NCBI GenBank assembly: GCA_030998225.1
Contig: JAPYXD010000700.1
Location: 1,674,001 to 1,738,000, forward strand
From: Diplolepis rosae
Taxonomy: Eukaryota; Arthropoda; Insecta; Hymenoptera; Diplolepididae
DNA length: 64,000 nucleotides
Direction: 5' to 3'
This document shows, one piece after another, positions 42,889 to 53,820 of the stretch. The notes below the pieces were generated by a model, which did no database searches, was not told where the DNA came from, and saw nothing but the letters and a program-made list of their open reading frames with translations. Position 1 is the stretch's first letter, and each line of letters opens with the position of its first letter. The translations under genes and the position numbers were made by a program.

Positions 42889-43257
42889 CTGCAAACGCAG
42901 CCTTAGAATTGGACGCAGTTCGTCACGCATCTTTTCAAAACGGAAGACCCAAGCAACACCGATCAACGCGTCACCGAAAAGAAGAACCAGTAATAGAATC
43001 CAGTAAGCATGGAGGAGCCGTGCACTAAGACGTCTTGCAGCAATGCAACCAAGAAGTTGAACGAGACCCAGTTGAATTGCCAGAGCAAAATAAGCATACA
43101 GAGCAGTGGGGTCAAATGCTCGTGGTACCCCCGGGATTAAGTGACGCCGAGGGTCTCCCGAGAAGAGAAGCGTTCGTGATATAGCCGCCGCGAATCCCAC
43201 TGCGCTGCCCAGCAAGACTAAATTACAGGCATATATCCATAGGCGATAATATCGCAT
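42889..43257 (-). CDS. Tetraspanin, first recognised coding exon (TM1-TM3)
   Basis: Four-pass membrane protein that would organise membrane microdomains through lateral protein contacts. Residues 1-123 start MRYYRLWIYACNLVLLGSAV. TM1 is about 7-27, followed by a small extracellular loop (32-51), TM2 about 52-74, a short RRLSAR turn and TM3 about 83-106, then the start of the large loop up to RLQ at the donor. With exons 2 and 3 the protein is 363 aa, longer than the usual 230-300 because of a polar tail of about 145 residues. The frame is open upstream to an ATG at 43590, but that extension is Asn/Ser-rich and unlike a tetraspanin, so I start at 43257. The exact paralogue is not recognised. 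Confidence 0.85.
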
Positions 43258-43819
43258 CGCGATGCCCTGGGTTGCAATGCGGTTTTGCGACTTTGCCGGT
43301 GTTACGCTATTATAGCTAATGCTGCTGCGGCTTGTTGAAATAAACTTACCGATATTATTATTATTGCTTGTGTTATTAGTAATATAACTGCAACCGTAGT
43401 TGCCTGAATTGATGATAGTATTGCAGGTGGAGTTTTTATATTTACTGGTACTGTTTATCGTCTTGATATTACTTAATACTTCAATCTCCAACAGAAAAAA
43501 AAGTGGCAGCTCACTGTTATTATGTTTCGCTGTCTTTAGGTTCTCCGTCAATTGGGGGGTGGTGAAGCGTTGCAGCAGCATTACCGTCATACTATCAAAC
43601 CTTCCTTAACACCCTTTTCAGCTGATATATTTCCGAACTTTGGTTCATATAGGTACTATACAAGATAACGCAGCATCTTCGCTTTTAGGGATGAAGGTTC
43701 TGATGCCAAAGTATCTTAAAATAGAAAGACAGTTAGAAATATTAAAGAGATCTAATGATTCCTGAATGAAAAATATTTTAATCAATGCCACATTAATTAC
43801 GCAAAAGAACAAACTGAAG

Positions 43820-44949
43820 TACAGTCTGTTCCACAAGAAAAGGTACGCGTTTACTCGGAAAGATTTGAAGAAAACCTCATTTTTCTTTTTGGCACAAGAG
43901 TGCGCATAAATCACTAGGGCGAACTCACCTAATAAACCGTCCAATCGCCATTTTTCTGGATATTGGCCTGGCATTTTCTGGGCATGCTCTCGACTAGTTT
44001 TTCGGCATATTCAGTAGGTAGAGAGCGCCATATCTCCTTAATTCGTCGAGAACGCTGTTCCAGGGTGGATGCACGCCTTCCTGCAAGTTTCCTCTTCACG
44101 ACACTCCACACATTTTCTATTGGATTCGCATCAGGAGATTGTGAAGGCCAGTCAAATGTCGTGATACCATTTTCCGCTTTCCAGGACATGCAGAGGTGAC
44201 TGCGATTTTTGGAGTCGTTGTCCTCTTGAAGGATCCAATCCTTATTGTTGGCTCCAAACATCTTCTCTGCAGATCTCAGAAGGCCATGTTCGTAGATTTG
44301 AAGCATTTTTTGAGCATTGAGGTTCTCAGTAAAAAGCTCTAAACAGCCAAAACCGCGCTGGGAGAAGCATTTCCAAACATGGATCTTTATGGGGTGTTTA
44401 ATACTTTGCTGGAGGAAACGCTCACCAGCGGCTGACCAGGCACGTTTTATGGGAACCCATGCCCAGAAGGACGCTTCGTCCGAAGAAAGTATTGTACATT
44501 GGACCAATCGCGATCAACATTTTCCGTAGCCCATGTCAAGCGTTTTTCCATGTGAACCTCTGAGTGCAGGGGTTTCTGCCTCGTGGGACGGTACTCCACT
44601 TTCGCCTCAGCTAATCTGCGTCTTATGGTGTTTATACTAACGTGTAGTCCCTTCTCCGCTAGCTTAGCTATAGGTTCACGCAGCCAGAGAGATGGGTTGC
44701 GCTTTGGCTGCAGCTGAGATGAAAGATGTGGTCCGCGTGCATGGCTGCACAAAAAAACAGCTTCGTAACGTCTAGCGTAGATAGCACTCATAGCTTAATG
44801 TTGTGTAATATCTGACACTTCGAACAAGACTGAAACAAATCGGTGGTTGAGCTGTAGCCCTTCGAACGTACAGTCAGGACATAAAAGAAAGGAATAAAAA
44901 TCTTTGAAACTTTCTGAAAACGCGTACCTTTTCTTGTGGAACAGACAGA
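43820..44949 (-). mobile_element. Tc1-like element, about 1.1 kb
   Basis: Inverted ends TACAGTCTGTTCCACAAG and, at the right, the complement of CTTGTGGAACAGACAG, extending about 30 bp through AAAAGGTACGCGTTT. A TA precedes the left end. Its transposase relic fills the interior on the minus strand. Confidence 0.8.
43929..44791 (-). pseudogene. Tc1-family (DD34E) transposase, frameshifted
   Basis: Two overlapping minus-strand frames. 44791-44447 is the N-terminal DNA-binding half (SINTIRRRLAEAKVEYRPTR, then LTWATENVDRDW). 44507-43929 is the catalytic half, with ILSSDEASFWAWVP (Asp), ILQEDNDSKNRSH (second Asp) and SPDANPIENVWSVVKRKL (Glu in the P-I-E-N-V-W motif). A frameshift near 44450-44507 separates the halves. 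Otherwise the protein is close to full length. Confidence 0.9.
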
Positions 44950-46000
44950 TTTCAAGTTGTCAATTGTATTAGGAATTTATATTACAAATAAAATAAAATT
45001 ATTTAAACTTAATTATTATTATAATTAATATTATATTAATTAAATAATTGGAATAAAATAATGAATCCTATAATATTATCTTAATTTAATATAATTTAGT
45101 TTGACAATACACTCAAGTCTCGCTTGCGTTTGTTACTTCAATGAATATTGTAGTGAATGAGTTTTAAACTCATTAAAAATAAATGTTAATCAAATGAAAA
45201 TTTGAATGTTACTTTATTATCCTAGTCTAGAAAAACTTATCGGACTGTTTTTGCATCTTTATTTCGGCAGACCATGACTGGGGCTATAAGTTCAAATAGG
45301 TATTCTATATGCGCTATCTGAGATGAGACAGTATCCTGAGAAATTGCATTTGTTTCGAGTTCGAAATTATCGCACGATAAGCATGTAAAATCTGATCCTG
45401 CACGCATCAGGTTGAAATTACTGTCCTATGAAATTATACTATTATATGAAATCTCACTAAATATTGATGCTCAAAAGCTTGTACCACATCAGTCAAAAGA
45501 CAATTGACAAAATTAATAAGTTTAGTTCGCGCAACTTTATATTTATTTAATATTCTGAAATAAAATTCCTCCTGGTATACCGAAATCACGAAATCATACA
45601 AAATGGACAATTGGTTAAGTCGCTGTCAAAGTCAACAAGGAAAAAATCTCCTACTCCAATGGGCGCTGTAGACAGCAGCCTAAGACTGCTTTACACTCCT
45701 GCACTGAAGTTGCTTGCTCGCTTTGCACAAATAAGGCAGGAATTTCGAAATGCATGATCACTTTATGTAAAACATTTAAAACAAATAAAAAACTTTTCTT
45801 ATTAAACATTTAAAAAAATTCTCGATACGAGCGACATCACAATGTTATTCACTAGTATAAAATATTCTATTCTTAGAAAAATAATTATTACTGTTTTTTA
45901 ATAAAATCTAAAATTCCATTAAATAAAGTATTTTTTAAATCAACCTCATATATTTAAGGCTTTAGTACATGATATCGCTTTCTTCATGAAAATTTGTTTG
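44950..46000. other. AT-rich sequence without recognised features
   Basis: Very AT-rich, especially 44990-45120. No coding region or element ends recognised. Confidence 0.3.
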
Positions 46001-46003
46001 AGC

Positions 46004-46052
46004 CAGCGAGAAGTATGTACACTCCGAAAAGCGCTCGACCGCAAAGGGTTAA
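46004..46052 (-). mobile_element. Single piggyBac-type end
   Basis: The minus strand from 46052 reads TTAACCCTTTGCGGTCGAGC, then GCTTTTCGGAGTGTACATAC. TTAA plus CCCTTT is piggyBac-like. It differs from the ends at 11206 and 30113, so it is another family. The partner end was not found. Confidence 0.4.
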
Positions 46053-46433
46053 TGTAAGTGGTTGTGGGAAATAAGGATCCTCTAGGTAAGGATGGGACAA
46101 TGTTCCCCCACTGAGCCCTCCGCCATGACAATTGGATCGGAAGTGACGTCATACGCATTCTTGATCGTTTAAAACAACAAAAGGCGCACGTTTTGAGGTT
46201 AGTTTTAGGAGCGAATACACTTTCCCGTATATAATATGCATCACAATGTATCAGTTATGATGCATATATCATAATTAGATACTTATTAAACAAATATACT
46301 CACATTCGTTATAAATTACTAAACAAAACCATAACCGCTAAACACTTAACCGGAATTCTCCAACAAACTTCGTTCGACCAATACGTATTAGGAACCGGGT
46401 TTGTCGCATCCTTCCCTAAAGGATCCCTAGTGG

Positions 46434-46565
46434 GAAATAAGCACAAAAGAGGATGGAAGAAAGAAAAAGGAGAAAGGGGTTTTGGGAGGTTGCCCTTTTT
46501 TGGTACAAATTTCATTTTGAGGGTTTGAATTGTTTCGAATTCTTGAAATTTTTAATTAAAGTCGC
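46434..46565 (+). repeat. Repeat pair, copy 1
   Basis: GGGAAATAAGCACAAAAGAG, then GGGGTTTTGGGAGGTTGCCC and TTGAATTGTTTCGAATTCTTG. The same order of sequence with many changes is found at 53625-53820. No coding function is likely. Confidence 0.5.
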
Positions 46566-47142
46566 AGCACAGTTTCTTCAACAGGGACCAGTTGCGGTTT
46601 GCCTTTCTGGCACTTCACGCACATCGCACTTCACCGCTTCCGGTAAAGTGACACATTCGGATTTTAATTCTTTTTTTATCATTTTCCAGCTGTATATAAC
46701 GATACGGGTTATTATGCAATTCTACGTTATTATTTAATTTAATTCTACACACTTTTGGGTGCTGTTTGTGCAGTGCTGCAGTTATTTTCTACTTTGCACA
46801 CGCAAGCTTCTCATTATTCTTTTTCTGAAGTGATAGATGTTCCATCTCAATATGCTTCAAACTCCATTCAATTCTTCTACTATGAGACGGCGCAGCCTCG
46901 ATCCTCCGCCTTTTGCGAGGAAACGGAAGCGAAATCCACGGAAATAGGATCGCAATAAGAACCAACAGGTTCACACGAAGCTCGCACGAAAGAATTGCGA
47001 GTTTTCGTTAAGTTTTTCCGCAATTAATGATTTACTTCCAAACCGGAAGTGCATGTGGCACGAACGAGGCGATCTGGTTTTCACGGACATTTTCGTTCGT
47101 ACTCTCAGCGAGCGCCGCACTAACCTGTGGTTGCTGCCACCC

Positions 47143-47205
47143 AACCGATCACCCAAGTTAAGCAGCTGTGTGCCTGCAGGCTGGATGGGCGTCCCACATC
47201 CATTT
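47143..47205 (+). ncRNA. 5S-rRNA-like segment (promoter half), possible SINE or relic
   Basis: CCGATCACCCAAGTTAAGCAGC followed by a GCCTG block and CTGGATGGG matches, in order, the central and 3' conserved parts of eukaryotic 5S rRNA, which include the box A (AAGTTAAGCAGC) and the TGGATGGG element bound by TFIIIA. The 5' 45 bases and the 3' stem of a true 5S gene are not seen, and spacing between blocks is short. A T-run follows within 20 bp. It is therefore a 5S-derived fragment or the head of a 5S-type SINE, not a working rRNA gene. Confidence 0.5.
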
Positions 47206-47319
47206 CTTTTTTTGTTCCATATTTTACCTGTTTTATTTTTACTTTATTTATTGTCTTTCCTTTTTTTTACAAGTAAGCAGCTCATTTATAATAAACAGAA
47301 AATAATTAAATATTAATAA

Positions 47320-48974
47320 TAAATAAAACATCTGGAGACTGCGTTGAGCAACTTATATTGTACATTACATAATTATTATGCTGGATATTACACTATATGA
47401 TTATATTATATTGTACAAATGTATATATTATATGATTGTAGTTTTTTTTACGTAAAAATACAAACGCGAATCGGAAATTTAATAAATTAACATAGGTTTC
47501 ATAAAAGTATAGATCCTGTGATTAACCAGTAACGTGCCAGAAGAAACGGCATGGGGGAAAAACGTTCTCCTCGTTAACGCGTGACATGCCTTCTCGCGTC
47601 AGCCCGTGCAAGTTTTCAAACGCCTCCACCAGACGTAATTTGCGACCTTTTAAAATATGAAAAATATCGTAAGAATCGCGAAAACGTTATCTTTTATTTG
47701 ACACCAATCTCAACGTCGAAAGCGGTCTGGAAAGGGGTGAAAACATCGGATATAAATTTCACAATTTATCGATTAAATTGGACTAGATCGCAGTCGCTAA
47801 TTGAGGCGCGCGCATATTAATTAAGGGGGAAATTTATTAAAGAGGTTGAAAACCGAGGTAACGTGCTCGGTTGCTGATCCTCGAAATTCATTCCAGGCGC
47901 GCTGCCTTAAAAGGTGAGATCACGGCTCCAAACCGAGGCCTTTTTTTCTTTATTCGAGATCTTGGGCTCGAGTATGTTCACCTGCATCTCACGATCAGGT
48001 GAACAACTTTGAGAACCGGATCGTTTATGTTTCCCGGCCCCCCCTTTAAAGCTAGGGATTTTTTGGATCTCTTTTTTTTAAAAATAACGATCGGTTTGTT
48101 TTTTTGTTGTTGGGAAATTCGCGGTGGGTTATCATTTTATTGTACGCAATAGCGAGCGATAAGATCGATAAAATATACTGGATCATGGTCAACTCGGGAT
48201 GCGAGTATCCGTGGGCTCACAGTAAGTGAGACTCGGAGAAAACTCCCAACCTCGTAGATTCTTGGCATCGAGCAGTGTCGGAGCCCTGAGGGCACTTCAC
48301 TGCCACGGCGTTTCCTTTTCTTGATTTTAATCCTGTTAAGTCAACCAAGGTCCAGTACAGTTTTGCCAATTTTAATGGGAGGAAAAGCAAATGATGAACT
48401 CGTCGGGAGCATATGCTCATTATTTCCAAAATTTGGGACCGACACACTGATGCTTTGTAAATAGTAAGATTTTTTAAATTTAGGGCGAATCATGGGTTGG
48501 AGTATTTAAGAAATTTGTGGGTTGAATTAACTGGCACAAAAAAGCCATTCCAGGATCCAAAAGGTGAAACAAGTTTATTTGCAGGAGTAGGAAAAAAATC
48601 CCCAAAATTAAAACGTGTTCAAACGGCGCAGTCGCCCGAAATTAAGGGGGAAATTGATTAACGTGTTTTTTATGTTTATTGCAGACAGAGAAAATTATAC
48701 CGCAGAAAATAGAAAGTCGTGGATTTTGAAAGTAATTTTGAGCCAAAAAAGGGCAAAATTGCTTTTAAAAATCTTTGAAAATTGATGAAATTAAAAATTG
48801 TAAATTTAAAGTTTAAACTCGAACTTTAAAGGCAAAAATTTGGAGCCAAATTAGGCAAAAATAGTTTTAAAAATATTCAAATATCAAACATTTAAGAATT
48901 CAAAGAGTCGAAATGTTTCAACTAAAATATTACATTTCACTCATTGATAGGCCTTATGTTATTTCTCCTGATAT
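47320..48974. other. No recognised genes
   Basis: Mostly AT-rich, with a GC-richer stretch at 47860-48060 containing an imperfect dyad around TTCACCTGCATCTCACGATC (47979-48003). No transposon ends or coding domain seen. Confidence 0.3.
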
Positions 48975-50007
48975 ACTAAGGTGTTTAATATTGACGTGAT
49001 AAAGTGAACAAGAATTCATTTTTTGGGCAAAAAAAATGCCTTTCAAAAAAATATGCCTTCCAAATATTACGATTTGTCAAACCCTCCAAAATACCCTTCT
49101 GTTCCCAATTCAACTTCTTCGTTCGACTCAAAACACCTACCACACAGCCATCTCTTGAGGTATGGGAACAGATAATAGTCGCCGAGGGCCAGGTCTGGAA
49201 AATACGGTAAATGCGGTAGCGATTTGAAACCCAATTCATGCTTTTTGCCTGTGCAATGTTCAATGTGTAAGATGGTGCATTGTCATCATGAAAATGGATT
49301 TTTTTCTTCTTCACATGTGACCGTCTCTTCCTGATTATGTCAACCAATTTATCCAATGATGCAGGATGATATGCTTCAGTAATCGTCTTTCCTTTTTCAA
49401 GGTAGTCAATAAAGATTACTCCATGTGCATCCCAGAAAACACTAGCCGAAATCACTTTCACAGCCGACTGTTGCGTTTTCGGACGCTTTAGTGCACTTTC
49501 ACAAGGTATAGTCCACTGTTTTGACCCTACACGTGATTCTGGAGTATAGCGGTGGATCCACGTTTCATCCATCGTCACAAATCGACGAAAAAACTCTTTC
49601 GGATTGCGGTTGAAATAGGCTAAATTTTTCTCCGAAGTGATCACACAATTGCGGCACCCATCTTGCACAGAGCTATCTCACGCACTTTCACTTTTGGGTC
49701 ATTCAAAACAATATTATGGATTTTATTGATCATTTTTGGTGTAGTGATCTCATTTGGACGACCTAGACTTGGTATAAATTCCATACGCCGGAACAGAGTG
49801 CGAAGAATATTTATTGAGCTTGGCCTTGGTTTCTGATAAGGTTTTTCCACGCAAAAAATAGTGTTTAATCAATATACGAAAATCACTCTTTCCCATATTT
49901 GCAAAAAACAGAAAAGGTTTCAAGGATGGAACTTGTCAACAATGATAGTCGCTTGTTATTAGTGGCGAACTCTCATAGAAATTTCACGTCAATATCAAAC
50001 ACCCGAG
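48975..50007 (-). mobile_element. Mariner element, about 1.03 kb, deleted
   Basis: Inverted ends CTAAGGTGTTTAATATTGAC and, from the right, CTCGGGTGTTTGATATTGAC, flanked by TA on both sides (48973-48974, 50008-50009). It is shorter than typical for mariner, in keeping with the missing piece in its transposase. Confidence 0.8.
48985..49896 (-). pseudogene. Mariner transposase, deleted and frameshifted
   Basis: The start at 49896 reads MGKSDFRILIKHYFLRGKTL, then loses frame after about 50 residues. A second frame (49850-49641) includes SLGRPNEITTPKMINKIHNI, and a third (49668-48985) has FFRRFVTMDETWIHRYTPES (first Asp) and KKKKIHFHDDNAPSYT (second Asp). The third Asp region is shifted again. 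Part of the N-terminal domain is missing between the first two frames. It belongs to a different mariner lineage from the element at 37.3 kb. Confidence 0.85.
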
Positions 50008-50009
50008 TA

Positions 50010-50728
50010 TTAACAGTATTGTTTATGTGACTTATGAGCTTACCCTGAGAGCTGCTCCGTCCATGGCAAAGCATTTGAAAGTATTGAAAGCTTTAATTTA
50101 AAAAAGCCTTAATGTCAATTTTAAAACCAGAAGAGCTGGGAGAATTGTAGCAAATTGTTCTATTGTAATAAAAATTAAGACTATAAATGTGTGTCCTATT
50201 TTATGGAAACGCCAACTTAATTACTATTATACAGCCTTGTTTTGTAATCCAATGAACCTTCACATAAATGCAATTCGAACACGGGATTTTTTTGTTGCAC
50301 TTACTCGCAGATGGTACGCTTAGAGGGCCATTTCTAGAGCGTCAGTGCATCGTTCGAATCACGCAGAGGTCGGAGCGCTTAGTTTAACAATTAGAAAACT
50401 AGTGAACTTATTATCTTATTAACTCCAAACTTTCACAAAAATTGCTTCAACCTATCCTTGACAACTTTCTCACTGGAAATTTGCGGACGCTTAAATACTC
50501 AAAAACTTTTTAGCTTACTAAAAAATGAAAGACAGGATTTTCACCTATTTAAGACTTTGTCTGTATCGGCAAAGTTCGAAGAACGTCCGTGTCGAAGCCA
50601 GACGTCAATTTTTTATTTCTAGGCTGATTTAAAATAGTTAATATTGTCTAATAATATCGTTATAAGCTCTAATTTAGTTTCATATTTACGTTAAATTTTA
50701 AATCTCACGAAAGATTAATATAATTAAC
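50010..50728. other. No recognised features
   Basis: Unique-looking AT-rich sequence between a mariner and the second copy of the interspersed repeat. Confidence 0.3.
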
Positions 50729-51277
50729 TTTATGTGCTTCCGGCGCATTAAAGCGTTTAATGCTACAGTTGAGAGTAGCGTAGTGTTGTGTATTACGATA
50801 CAGAGGAACATAATGTAAAAATTGAACTGCGCATGCGCCTTTTACAATACAGCGGAGCATAATCTTATTCTCCTTCTTCTTCGTGAAGCGTTGGCACCGT
50901 ACTGACAAAGCCCAGTCTATTACAATAGGCTACTACTACATAAGATCGAGAAAATCAAAATGGCCGGAAGTATTCGCGAAATGTCAAGTGAGTTGGGCGA
51001 TAATCACGGCAATTTCGACCTTTTTAGATTGGATTCAAGTGTACGCAGAAAAACTCGTAAATGCGCCGAAGTCACATAAAATAGAATATGCGCCAATGCA
51101 CACAATTGGGTGATTACGAGACTCGCTTAAAATGCTCGCAGGACTGATCGCGCCTCGGCTTCGTCTTGGCTTTGCCTTAGCTACGCCTCACCTACGCCTT
51201 GGCTTCGATCTCCTGCGAGCATTGTAGCTCGTCGCGTATTAATCCTGATTATGCGCCTAGGCACATAATATACTATT
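50729..51277 (-). repeat. Interspersed repeat, copy 2 of 3 (549 bp, inverted)
   Basis: The minus strand begins AATAGTATATTATGTGCCTA at 51277 and ends AAGCACATAAA at 50729. It shares the GC-rich microrepeat block (CGCCTTGGCTTCGATCTCCT at 51203-51222) and the GCGCATGCGC word. Compared with copy 1 it includes the extra CAGTACGGTGCCAACGCTTC segment also found in copy 3. Confidence 0.75.
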
Positions 51278-52350
51278 ACTCATTCGGCAAGTGAAAAATT
51301 TGTATGATATGTTACCGCAGTCGATAAAGTGAAATATTTTTATTAATGACTTTCCGTCAAACTTATTACAATAGTTGTGCAACTTAGTGACACTAGCATA
51401 TATAATGTCATTAATTTTATTATTCAATACATTTAGTTGACAAATTTGCATTTTCCAATCTTCAATTATATTTCAAAATTTCCCGCACCAAATGCTTGAG
51501 CGTTGCGCTTGAAGTCGCCTTTAGCAGAGTTTAAGGACAGAAATTATATTTAAAAGATTTTTGCGTTAATAAATAAAATTGTTGCATATATTGATTACCT
51601 TTTATCGTTAATTTTGACGTATAATAAGGATACAAACAAGTTAAATATTTATTTTGTCGCTTTTATGAGTTATCCTTCAACTTTGCGCTCTACGTTCGTT
51701 AGGGTTGTGTTTCAAAGTCAGCAGTCATTTTTGATAATTCTTGTGCTAATCGTACCCAGTTTCCGACGGTAGCACACATTGGTGCAGTAGATTTAATACA
51801 CATTTCGGTGAAACAGATTTCTTGAAAACTCAAAGTGGTTTGAATTCTTATTAACCTTTATTGAATATTTAAGACTGGTATAATAATCCAGAATTCGTCG
51901 ACTAAATTTCAGGTAAAGATAGCACTTTTTGTAACATTTTTTCTTAACTTGTGATTAATATGAGTAGTATATGAATTTTAATATACATTCTCCCTTGATT
52001 TTTTTTTATATGCCAATGTCAGAAATGCCTTGAGGCTCGCGAACTTTTTAAGTAACAAAGAGTTATATATAAACGTACATACAAACATCATAAAACTCTA
52101 CCTGTACACATCTGAAACTAAGTTCTAAAGAACCCAGAAACAGACTTATTAAAAATAAATATTATAATTTTAATAAAGGGTGAGCTCAAACTGAGATCAT
52201 GTTGTCATAACAGCCATTGTACTTAACTAAATGATTTAAATTTTATTGGGTGACCTTTGGGTCTTGCAGGTTGTTATACGCACCTTTTCAAGGTGGTAAA
52301 ATAGCAAAGCCACTTGTCTTCCCAAAAACTTCAAGTCGCCTCGAGACCCT
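51278..52350. other. AT-rich sequence without recognised features
   Basis: No coding domain, inverted ends or RNA gene recognised. Confidence 0.3.
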
Positions 52351-52950
52351 AATATTATGACGGAAAGTCGTGAAAAAAAAACAAAAGGGACGACCAGCAT
52401 CTACCCTCCCTTTCTAGGTATGCACCCTCTGACTCTCACTTTATACGGAAGGCTACCAGACCCAAGCATCCCTCTCCCTACCTCCCTCTCCAACTCTATG
52501 GTCAAGCAGCCCAGGCTGGAAAAGTACAGAAAAAATAGAGGAAGCGGAGAAATGAAGACGCTCGCTTTCTCACCTACCCCTTCCCAAGACACTTATAAGG
52601 TAAGTAGCCAGAAAGAGAGAGAGGGAGTTTGCCGTAGGAGTGAGGAAGAAGGACGATGCTGGCCCAGACCTCCAAGTACATGAAAACCTAAGTACTGCGC
52701 TAGGGAAGGGATACCAATGCCCAAAAACTATACTGGAAAAACGCGTTCTCCCTCTACTAGAATTTTCCCCTCAATTTCCCTCATTATAAAAGGGCCTCGA
52801 AGCGACGATTTTAGTGAGTTGTGTCTGGAGATTGACCAGACACGTCAACCCTCTCGGGAGACCAGAGAGTAATTGTGAGGAATAAAGTGAAGTGAGTGCC
52901 TACCAACCACGGAGTTTACTTTAACGTCCTGTGCCCTGGCAGTTTTTTTT
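52351..52950 (+). promoter_or_regulatory. LTR-like promoter region
   Basis: TATAAAAGGG at 52785-52794 is followed by a 30-bp dyad (GTCTGGAGATTGACCAGAC), CTCTCGGGAGACCAGAGAG, and AATAAA at 52881-52886. That is the order expected in the U3-R-U5 of an LTR, although exact TG and CA borders and a second copy are not seen in the window. The open frame 52357-52683 is low-complexity and probably not a protein. A T-rich tract (52943-52957) and the hairpin array follow directly. Confidence 0.4.
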
Positions 52951-52968
52951 TTTTTTTAAATCCTCTCT

Positions 52969-53375
52969 CCCCTGGAATACCCGGGGATCTCGCAACTTTT
53001 CTTCCAGTTTTCGGCGAACCGAAAACATCCGACACTAAGTGGTTGCCCCGGGGGTACCCGGGTAAGTTCCCATATATCATTCGGGGAACCGAACGATAGC
53101 TTTCTCTACTTGCTTTCGGGGGAACGAAAGGAAGCACCTTCCCTCTCACTCCTCCTCCCACTCATTCGGGGAACCAAGGAGTCAACCCATCTTCGCACTA
53201 ACCCGGGGGTGCCCGGGCGGTCATCAGCGCAGTACTTTCTCGGGGAACCGAAAAGATACCCCCCCCCTTTTTTTTTCTTAAACTACCCCGGGGAACCGGA
53301 GTATCCAATTTTCTTGGCGGAACCAAAAAAATCTTTCCTCTCCCAAAAATATCCTGTGGGGAAACCACGAGATAT
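52969..53375 (+). other. Array of 11 short hairpins with covarying stems and a conserved GGAA-type loop
   Basis: Eight hairpins have a loop GGAA or a variant (CGAA, CGGAA, GGAAA, GGGGAA) closed by different stems: 53007-53026, 53076-53097, 53113-53130, 53160-53182, 53232-53259, 53284-53303, 53309-53331, 53349-53375. Stem sequences change on both sides together, for example TCGG/CCGA, CCGG/CCGG, TTGG/CCAA, GTGG/CCAC. Five keep an A-C mismatch 4-5 bp below the loop. Three more use CCCGGG-type arms with loops AATA, GGTA and GGTG (52969-52986, 53047-53062, 53202-53217). The loops fall in all three reading frames, so a protein repeat does not explain them. The function is unknown. It lies just after an LTR-like promoter. 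Confidence 0.7.
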
Positions 53376-53624
53376 TCCGGTCCGACCTATCATTCTCAAT
53401 CTCCCCTCCCCCTACATACCCTCCCTATTTAGCAACGTATCAAGGTGCTTAAAAGGGAGGGATACACAAGGTCTTGATGCAGTTTCTTGCTGGCATTCCA
53501 TGCAGAAGGATCTACGTCCCCATGGAGGGTGATAGGAGACGCAGCAATTATTAAATATTTTTATTTTCTATAGTATTACAGCTTTGAAAACGTTGGCGAG
53601 TAGTTTAAATTTTATTTATGTAAA
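53376..53624. other. No recognised features
   Basis: Pyrimidine-rich then mixed sequence. It may be the continuation of the transcript that carries the hairpins, but nothing identifies it. Confidence 0.25.
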
Positions 53625-53820
53625 TGGTGGTGGGTAATAAAGACAGAAGAGGACGAAAGAAAGAAAAAGAAGGAAGGGGTTTTGGAAGGTTGCCTTCTTT
53701 TTTGTGTGTTTTCGCAAGGTTTTTTCTAGTGGTGATTTTGGTCCAAATTTGGTTGTGTTTTATGTGTTTTGAGGATTCTGTTAGTTTCGAATTTTTGAAA
53801 TTTTTAAGTATAAGTGAAAA
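53625..53820 (+). repeat. Repeat pair, copy 2
   Basis: GTAATAAAGACAGAAGAGGA ... GGGGTTTTGGAAGGTTGCCT ... TTTCGAATTTTTGAAATTTT parallels 46434-46565 in order, with an extra insert of about 50 bp in the middle. Confidence 0.5.

Noticed and set aside
47143..47205. Functional 5S rRNA gene
   Set aside because: The 5' 45 bases and the terminal stem are not present and the block spacing is wrong.
52896..53099. 67-codon frame before the hairpin array
   Set aside because: It includes a poly-Phe run from the T-tract and shares only the hairpin-derived words; no domain.
53110..53532. 140-codon frame with repeated GEPK-like words
   Set aside because: The repeated words come from the GGGGAACC hairpin loops, which fall in all three frames; nucleic-acid structure explains them better than a protein.
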